Shown here in pieces: positions 58,190 to 64,000 of a DNA stretch of 64,000 nucleotides. Each line of letters starts with the position of its first letter. The stretch's first letter is position 1. The notes beneath the pieces are model-generated. The model was given only the letters and a program-made list of their open reading frames with translations, had not been told where the DNA came from and ran no database searches. Position numbers and translations under genes: made by a program. Source of the stretch: Neurospora crassa OR74A (lineage: Eukaryota; Ascomycota; Sordariomycetes; Sordariales; Sordariaceae); assembly GCF_000182925.2 (NCBI RefSeq), contig NC_026505.1, positions 4,960,001-5,024,000 of the forward strand. Reading direction: 5' to 3'.

Positions 58190-58475
58190 GCTGCTGCTGT
58201 TTGAGTTGCCCTCGTAGTTGGGCTATCTCGTCTTCGTAGTCGGCCCAACGATCGACGGCGGATGAAGCCTTTTCGTTGAGCAGGCGCACTTGGCTTTGAA
58301 GTTCTTGGATCTTGTTGTGGGCATCGAGAACGGCCGCCTGCATCTCCAAGAAGGGTTGGGTCCCCTCGAGATCGATACCGCATTGTGGGCAGCAAGGAGC
58401 GGTAGATAACGTTTGGGTGACCGGTTCGACGATGACGGGGGCGGCGGTCATCGTCATGGTGGCGGTGGTTGACAT
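57327..58475 (-). CDS. sec2: Sec2-domain Rab guanine nucleotide exchange factor
   Basis: Activates the secretory Rab Sec4 (SAS/Sec4-type) on post-Golgi vesicles. Single exon, 382 residues. After a CPQC pair (about 29-32) comes a coiled-coil (HNKIQELQSQVRLLNEKASS). Then a tract of 28 consecutive Gln follows, nearly all CAA, and a Ser/Pro/Ala-rich linker. The GEF coiled-coil at about 245-340 carries the family's conserved face: EIEELSVTLFSEANEMVASE then RRARAKLEERVKTLEKRDEQ. The C-terminus is acidic/basic (SEEGEEDSDYEGRLPVAVIR). Length is that of fungal homologs with only the GEF domain, shorter than yeast Sec2. The gene faces csl4 in the same orientation. Confidence 0.86.
58116..58199. repeat. 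(CAA)n trinucleotide repeat in sec2
   Basis: Eighty-four bases, 28 Gln codons (3 CAG then 25 CAA) on the minus strand, in frame inside the GEF gene between two coiled coils. A length-variable site. Confidence 0.9.
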
Positions 58476-59736
58476 GGCTCACCAGGGCCCCGTTAGGACA
58501 GATGATATCGACAAGGAGAGTTCGCGCGTCTTGTCGGATTGGACGAAAATCAAAGATGATGGATTGAAGCGGTTCGTCTGATCTCGATATTTTCTTCTCG
58601 GGAACGAAGTGGACTCCTGCCAGGAACAAGAAAACTAGATGGAGACGCCGTTGCGGTGGGGATGGACTGGTTCCCGTTGAAACAGGGGCAGGGAGCTTGT
58701 TGTTTTCGTCTTAGACTTTGTTTTGTGTATCTGGGGGGCGCTGAGTGAGATCGCTAACCAACACGCCGCCAGAGCTCCCACTCTGCCTCCTCCTTTTTTG
58801 AAGAATGACAAAGCTGTAAAAGGGAGGACAAGAAATGGGTGGAATGAATGTGTCTAGGTACCTCTAGGCACGCAGGGTTTCGGTGACGTACGGGAATCTA
58901 CCGCCCTCCCCCGTTCTACGCCCCCCCGCCGTTCCGATGATCTTCAGCGGTATGTAGGTACCGCATGCACGATGCAAGGCCCATGTGGGGGGTATACGAG
59001 ACGCCAAGCCGCCCTTGAGCCGCCTTAAAGAAACAGCACTCGTTAACGTTTGGCCCAGGCGGCGGATGACGGCACAGACAACAGATGAGGTATGTACCTA
59101 GGTATGCAAGGGAATAGTAAGGTACGTATGAAGAAGGCTATTGGTATCTTCTATGCAGATTTTAAACGGGTATCCAGTTTCTTGATGCAATGACAGGCGT
59201 AGCCGTGTCTGGCGTCACTATATCTTTCCTCGACGTGACAAGATCATACTAACTCGCCATCGTCTTCGTTATCCCTGAAACAGGCGCTGTATCATGACTG
59301 TGTTGTTCCGCTGTGTCAAGAGTGAATCGTGACATGTACCCATCTCCATACTTCTCTGAGTGCGAGCCCTATCACCCAAGACCATGTTCTGCGCGGTCTA
59401 ACTTGGCGTACCTGGAGTATCCGCCGGAAACTCTGGGGCCAGGACATCTCTGGGCTTGGATTTGTCGCTGGGATGCTTGCTTGTGATGCGAGTGGCCGAC
59501 CGTGTCGATGATGGACCGGCGGACCGTGAGAGCTCGACATTCGACGTGCCGCCGCATTTGCAAGTCCCCAACCGGGTACTGATTGAGCACCTGCTTTCAC
59601 TACTCGGCGAGCTCTCCGAGCAGATTAACGCCCGTATCGCCTTGATAACACGCTGTACCTCAAGCTAGTAACTCCGCTATGCATTGCTTTTCAAGCATCT
59701 TTTTCATGTCTCATTTCGAAACTCCATCCGCCGACT
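58476..59736. other. intergenic csl4-sec2
   Basis: Promoter of sec2 and 3' region of csl4 (both minus strand). Three TAGGTACCT/GTACCTAGG motifs occur at 58856, 58958 and 59095. Open frames are short and featureless. Confidence 0.45.
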
Positions 59737-60455
59737 TCAGTAGGGCTTCGCAACCTTTCTGGGTTCGCTTAGCCCCGTCTCAGGGTCCTTGTATTCCTTC
59801 CAGTTGACGGGGTACATGGTGTTACCGGCCTCGCTTGTCGCCATGATGACACCGAGCTCGTTACGCGCTGTCGACAGGTAGTAGCTGGCTTGGTCACCAA
59901 GAGAAATCTAGTGGGTGGCAGCACGTTAGCGGAAGTGTTCAGTCCATGTCTGGCAGAAAGGGAGAGGAGAAGAGCACTCACCACCTCGGCCCTGACAATA
60001 TCTCCAGGCCTGAAGCTGTCGTAGATCTTTACCCTGTCCTTCTCTGTTGCTCTCACGTCCTGCACTCTGATCAGGCCCTGCCACTCGGCCTCCAAAACAG
60101 TATCGCCGCAAATTAGAATGGCCACAACGGCTTGGCGCGGCATGATGCGAATCACCCGGCATAGCACGATGTTGCCCACTTCAGGAAGCACCTCGCGCTT
60201 GTCTGACGAACCCGCTGAACGCAATACCGAGATGGTCGGTAGCTCGGCGGGCGTGGTCTGGGTGTTGATGATCTTGTTCAAGCGCTTAGCAGGGCCAGGC
60301 GCCTTGGCGGGCTGTGTGATGTTGACGACGCCGAGCAGCGAAGAGTAGAGGTTCGACTCGTGGATATGGGTTCCAGGACCGGGTTGGAACTTGGAGACAG
60401 GGCCTAGGAATTGGCCGGGGATGGCCATCGAAGGGGAAGAGGATGTGCTCGCCAT
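59737..60455 (-). CDS. csl4: exosome core subunit Csl4
   Basis: Cap protein of the RNA exosome, the 3'-5' RNA decay complex, nuclear and cytoplasmic. Exons 60455-59982 and 59907-59737 with a 74-nt intron (GTGAGT donor, CACTAG acceptor), phase 0; 214 residues. N-terminal domain begins PGQFLGPVSKFQPGPGTHIH, as in yeast Csl4. The S1 domain spans about 90-170: VGNIVLCRVIRIMPRQAVVA, GLIRVQDVRATEKDRVKIYD and FRPGDIVRAEV|ISLGDQASYYLSTARNELGV. Unlike the yeast protein, the C-terminus has no obvious zinc ribbon with paired Cys, but the conserved MYPVNWKEYKDP end is present. The exon boundary is confirmed by the completed S1 strand. Confidence 0.9.
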
Positions 60456-61200
60456 TGTGTCGGTCGTTCTAGGTTGATGGAGCTATCGATGACAAAAGTT
60501 TGCGAATGGGTAAAAGTGGTATAGTATGAGACGCGGTGCGACGCGCAGAGGGAAACTAAACAAAAAAAAGATAACGATGCGACAAAACGGACCCCGCGGC
60601 GATAACAACTGAGATTGGAGCTTCTGGTACGTGGAGGTAAATGTCCATTCGATGGAATATTGAAATGTGATTGACCGGGCCCGCGGACGGGACTCAATGA
60701 CGGAGGGGCACCGAAAAAATAGAAACCCCTGTCAGTGCCAAGAGCGCTGTTAGTGCCGCGCTGAGTGCTTTGCACCGACAGTGCTGCCGGGCAACTTGAG
60801 CTGCCCTGCCGGCGAGGGGAGCTTTACGGAGCTTCTGGATGCACTCCAGCCTGCCGGTGTGTCTGCCTCCAATTGGTCGTAGCGGTGGCTCCTTCAAGAA
60901 ATCGGTTTAACGCTATCCGCGCAATTGAGCGTCCTTATTGGTCAAAGCTCTCAAAATCGAACGTGTCGGAAGTCGCAACACCCGCCTGGGCGGGCATGTT
61001 GCAACCACAAGGGTCCTCCACAAGGAAATCAGGGGTTGCCGTGGGTAGGTTTGTTGAGGTTGGGCTGACGGACCCCCCTGTCGGTGGTGGAATCTCTGTG
61101 GCCATTGTTTTGCTTCTTTATAATTCAAGATTCCCGTCTTCTCTCTCCCCTGTTTCTCCTCCTCGACATTGTGCCGTCTCGTCAATCACAAACCGTCACA
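60456..61200. promoter_or_regulatory. divergent promoter region csl4 / erg-1
   Basis: A 745-bp spacer with promoters of both genes. It is GC-rich near csl4 and C/T-rich before erg-1 (TTCTCTCTCCCCTGTTTCTCC). No clear sterol-response or TATA element identified by eye. Confidence 0.45.
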
Positions 61201-62058
61201 ATGCCTCCCAAGAAGCAGTCCTCCTCCGGCGGCAACAAGCCGTCCGGCTCTGGCTCTAGCTCCGGCCGCTCTTCCTCCGGTTCGTCTTGCCGCTGCAGCT
61301 GCCGCTGCCGCTGCAGTATCGGTGGCTGGCTCAAGTTCTTCGCCATCTTGTTCGCCCTAGTTGCGCCTATCGCCTACGTCCTGGAGCAGCGTCTCGAGTC
61401 CTTCTACGTCTTCGATACTGAGCACCTTCACGATCTGTCCAAGCGCGCCATCAGCGCCCACGGCAACGACACCAAGGCTATTGTCAAGTACATTGTCGAC
61501 GAGCTGAACGACCGCAACGGCGTTGCGCCCTACGTCAACAACGATGAGGAGTGGGTGTTCAACAACGCTGGTGGTGCCATGGGTGCTATGTACATCATCC
61601 ACGCCTCCATCACCGAGTACCTGATTATCTTTGGTAAGCCCCATCCTCCAGCACGCGTTTCGCAAGCTTGTGCTTCCCGCTTCTTCAGACCCATCACTAA
61701 CAGCACACTCCACACAACAGGCACTGCCATCGGTACTGAGGGTCACACCGGCCGCCACACCGCCGACGACTACTTCCACATCCTCACCGGCACTCAGACT
61801 GCCTACGTCCCCGGCGAGTACGAGCCTGAGGTCTACCCTCCCGGTTCCGTTCACCACCTCGTCCGCGGTACCGTCAAGCAGTACAGGATGCCCGAGAGCT
61901 GCTTCGCGCTCGAGTATGCGCGCGGCTGGATCCCTCCCATGCTGTTCTTCGGTTATGCCGATACCCTCAGCAGCACGCTCGATTTCCCTACCCTCTGGCG
62001 CACCTCCGTCATCACCGGCCGCGAGATGATTAGCAACTTGCTCAAGGGCAAGTTCTAA
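61201..62058 (+). CDS. erg-1: C-8 sterol isomerase (ERG2 family)
   Basis: Shifts the C8-C9 double bond of fecosterol to C7-C8 in ergosterol synthesis, in the ER; loss confers polyene resistance in N. crassa. Exons 61201-61633 and 61721-62058 (87-nt intron, split Gly codon IIF|GTAIGTEGHTG), 256 residues. The N-terminus is unusual: Gly/Ser-rich, then alternating Cys-Arg/Ser (SCRCSCRCRCS, Cys 30-38). A single membrane segment at about 43-62 (WLKFFAILFALVAPIAYVL) follows, then the family's conserved body: NNAGGAMGAMYIIHASITEY, GTEGHTGRHTADDYF, VYPPGSVHHLVRG and ALEYARGWIPPMLFFGYADT. These hold the acidic and aromatic residues of the sterol pocket. Start MPPKKQ is the first ATG and fits the known N. 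crassa protein length. Confidence 0.96.
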   Translation: MPPKKQSSSGGNKPSGSGSSSGRSSSGSSCRCSCRCRCSIGGWLKFFAILFALVAPIAYVLEQRLESFYVFDTEHLHDLSKRAISAHGNDTKAIVKYIVDELNDRNGVAPYVNNDEEWVFNNAGGAMGAMYIIHASITEYLIIFGKPHPPARVSQACASRFFRPITNSTLHTTGTAIGTEGHTGRHTADDYFHILTGTQTAYVPGEYEPEVYPPGSVHHLVRGTVKQYRMPESCFALEYARGWIPPMLFFGYADTLSSTLDFPTLWRTSVITGREMISNLLKGKF

Positions 62059-62452
62059 GCATTGTGCTTTACGAACTGTCCCCTTCGCGAAGGGTGTTTT
62101 GCTTACGAAGGTTTTGGAAACCATGGGATAGAATATAGAGTAGAGATAAGGCTTCTCGGCACAAGCGGCGTCTACGCTAGACCGGAGTTTGGGTTAGATC
62201 AAGATATATCCATACCTATATTCACAATCTACGGTAACGTAGTCAAAACATTACTACAAAGATACTCTCTTTTGGAAATGTTCGTCGCCTCTGTTTGCAC
62301 ATTCGCTGGTGAGTCCTTGCCCTGAGGTAGTTGTCACAAACCTTCGTAGAGAATGCACGGGTTGGCTTTATTATACCTGTGTTCTGGTTTAGTACAGCTG
62401 ACCCGCTCGCTTCCAGACAGACTTCTGTATTGGTGCTTTGTCTTCTCTTCTC

Positions 62453-62512
62453 TTCACTTCTCTCTTCACTTCTCTCTTCACTCCTCTCTTCACTCCTCTC
62501 TTCACTTCTCTC
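62453..62512. repeat. 12-bp minisatellite, five copies
   Basis: Five tandem copies of TTCACTTCTCTC, the middle two carrying a T-to-C change, about 400 bp downstream of erg-1. Confidence 0.9.
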
Positions 62513-63823
62513 TTCGGCAAAGTGCTCATGTCCGTGCCCATGTTTTCTACATATCTATACATCACTAGGTAACCCCTGAACCGCCGTCGCGCAAACATCA
62601 CGATTCCTAACATCCATGTGTACACTCCCTCGGCATTTCTCAGCACGCCTATCTCCTGCTCTAGACTTCATGCCACCAAGTAGTCTATTCCCCCCTTCCT
62701 ACGATGACAGCTGGCTATACCTCGGTTTACTGTTATCCTCATTTTACTTCGGCCAAAGTAGCCAGTCCATCACCACGCCACTGCGCCGCGAGACGGGACG
62801 GCGAAACGACAAGCTGGACGAAGATGAATGGTTTTACGAACAAATGACGATTCGATTTATTCCAATTTCATCAACTTTTCTTTTGGGGAAAGCATACAAG
62901 CACTGAGGGTTACGTTTTCCATGGACAACGCCTTTAGAGTCTGGCATGTTGCCCACTGTGATCTCTTCTTCTCCTGAAGGAAGGTATGCTACATAAATAA
63001 GGCAAAATGGGTGAACACGAGTGTGACTAGATCACGATATCATTGGAGTGGGTGATTTCAGTATTGGTTTGTTTTTGAATGAGACTGAGGTAATTAATTC
63101 AAAGAAAGAAATATTGGATTTTCCAAAATAACATATCGTAATACTTAACAGCATTGCTCGTGCCATGATGCTCTCATGATGGGAGTGTTGTTGCTGGACA
63201 AGAGAGATGTAGTTACGATCGTCAGTCTGGGTCTCTGTCGATAACCAGACTGTGTTTAGTGTTGGACAGAGGTTGAACACAGCTTTGAGACCAGCTTAGA
63301 GTCTTCCAAACCTTCAACGTGGCTTTCATGAGACGTTCAGGAATATAAAATTGCGAGAATACTATTAAGCGCCTGACGTTATCTTCGCCATGTTGTCACT
63401 GTAGATTGTACTTCGTTCAGCTTAGTACTACCGAGTTGTCGTAGTTTGACTATGGAGACTCAGGATCAGCACTCGGCCACAGTTCATCTCATCTTTATTT
63501 AAAGACGTCATGGATGGCACATAAAATTTCCTCATGACCAAAAGTTGCCTATGACTGTGCGTAAAGCCGTCAGGCCTTATTCTCAAGTTTTGAGATTACG
63601 AACAGCGAGATAGAGAGAGGCCTTTGGCGAGGAGTATTATCTCGACCGGGCGGCAGGCAGTTTATCAATGACTTCCTGGGTAGCGGTACCGGCCAACAAG
63701 GCTGATCGACATTGTCAACAGGAAACCCAGACCCATCTGCGTCCCCGCCTGTCATCGCCATTTTCCTCATCATCGGTTTCTCGTAATGGTGGCTTTCAAC
63801 TTCGATATCGTGCGGTTGGTTGG

Positions 63824-64000
63824 CTTTGGAGTTTTAGACCCCTCATCCGAAGTAGAGCATACAGCAACCGAGATGCAACATGTTATTTTAATCATCACCT
63901 TTGCATGATCAGGACTTCATTTTTTTTCACGCATGACAGCCTCTCTGGGATAACAGGTTTCCCCTTTGGAGGCGTTTTCTTCCCTCATCCGAAGTAGATG
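63824..64000 (+). repeat. imperfect direct repeat pair at window end
   Basis: CCCTCATCCGAAGTAGA occurs at 63840-63856 and again at 63982-63998; the 15 bp upstream of each (CTTTGGAG...GTTTT) also match. Two copies about 142 bp apart. The second copy runs to the window end, so more may follow. Confidence 0.8.

Larger units (their letters stand above)
62059..64000. other. intergenic region 3' of erg-1 to window end
   Basis: erg-1 3' UTR, a 12-bp C/T-rich minisatellite (62453-62512) and an imperfect repeat pair at the end (63824-63858 and 63964-64000). No coding sequence supported. The next gene, if any, begins beyond the window. Confidence 0.5.

Noticed and set aside
57643-58629. 328-residue frame parallel to sec2 with a Thr run
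   Set aside because: Frame-shifted reading of the CAA repeat and neighbouring sequence; Pro/Arg/Thr composition without domains.

Overview
The window is nuclear DNA of a filamentous ascomycete, almost certainly Neurospora crassa or a very close relative. Genes are compact, with short introns (54-210 nt, one of 636 nt) bearing GTRNGT donors, CTAAC/CTGAC-like branch sites and YAG acceptors, and intergenic DNA is long. Several proteins are ones I recognise from N. crassa: the 120-residue FKBP, the 705-residue Hsp80/Hsp90, the 256-residue C-8 sterol isomerase (erg-1) and the replication-foci-domain protein DIM-7. From memory these sit together on linkage group V; I could not check this by search. 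All exon boundaries below were derived by hand from splice motifs, frame continuity and family knowledge.

Layout. 0.3-12.3 kb is gene-dense: Mediator subunit Med11 (-), diverging from TFIID/SAGA subunit TAF5 (+), then the retromer sorting nexin Vps5 (+), mitochondrial ribosomal protein bL31m (-), a flavin-reductase-domain protein (+) and FKBP12-type prolyl isomerase (-). Hsp80 (+) fills 15.0-17.1 kb, followed by a tRNA-Arg(CCG) at 18.4 kb, a large Ser/Thr kinase (-) at 19.6-22.1 kb, a sterol O-acyltransferase (+) at 26.4-28.3 kb and a J-domain protein (-) at 30.0-31.8 kb.

From 31.8 to 45.7 kb the window is gene-poor. I find only a metallophosphoesterase (-, 40.5-42.0 kb), a set of unexplained coding-like fragments (34.3-37.6 kb), simple repeats and many copies of a palindromic TAGGTACCTA-like motif. 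At 45.7 kb lies a tiny intron-bearing gene for a 74-residue protein made of three copies of a (Y/F)GRSGYNK-plus-acidic repeat; I do not recognise its family.

46.6-62.1 kb is dense again: mitochondrial tRNA-modifying GTPase Mss1/MnmE (-), diverging from ribosome biogenesis factor Mak16 (+), Mso1 (+, Sec1-binding exocytosis factor), DIM-7 (-, heterochromatin/DNA methylation targeting factor), tRNA pseudouridine-55 synthase Pus4 (+), a Sec2-type Rab GEF with a long CAA-encoded polyglutamine tract (-), exosome subunit Csl4 (-) and C-8 sterol isomerase erg-1 (+). The last 1.9 kb has no gene I can support.

Functional themes: transcription initiation (Med11, TAF5), tRNA modification (Mss1, Pus4), Sec4-dependent exocytosis (Mso1, Sec2), sterol metabolism (erg-1, sterol acyltransferase) and chaperones (Hsp80, FKBP, J protein). 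These are housekeeping genes and I see no operon-like cluster. No intact or broken virus-like element or transposon was identified. The points most worth a second look are the 45.7-kb repeat-peptide gene, the in-frame mitochondrial-type presequence upstream of the FKBP start, the full exon structure of dim-7, and the stop-free leader of the J-protein gene.
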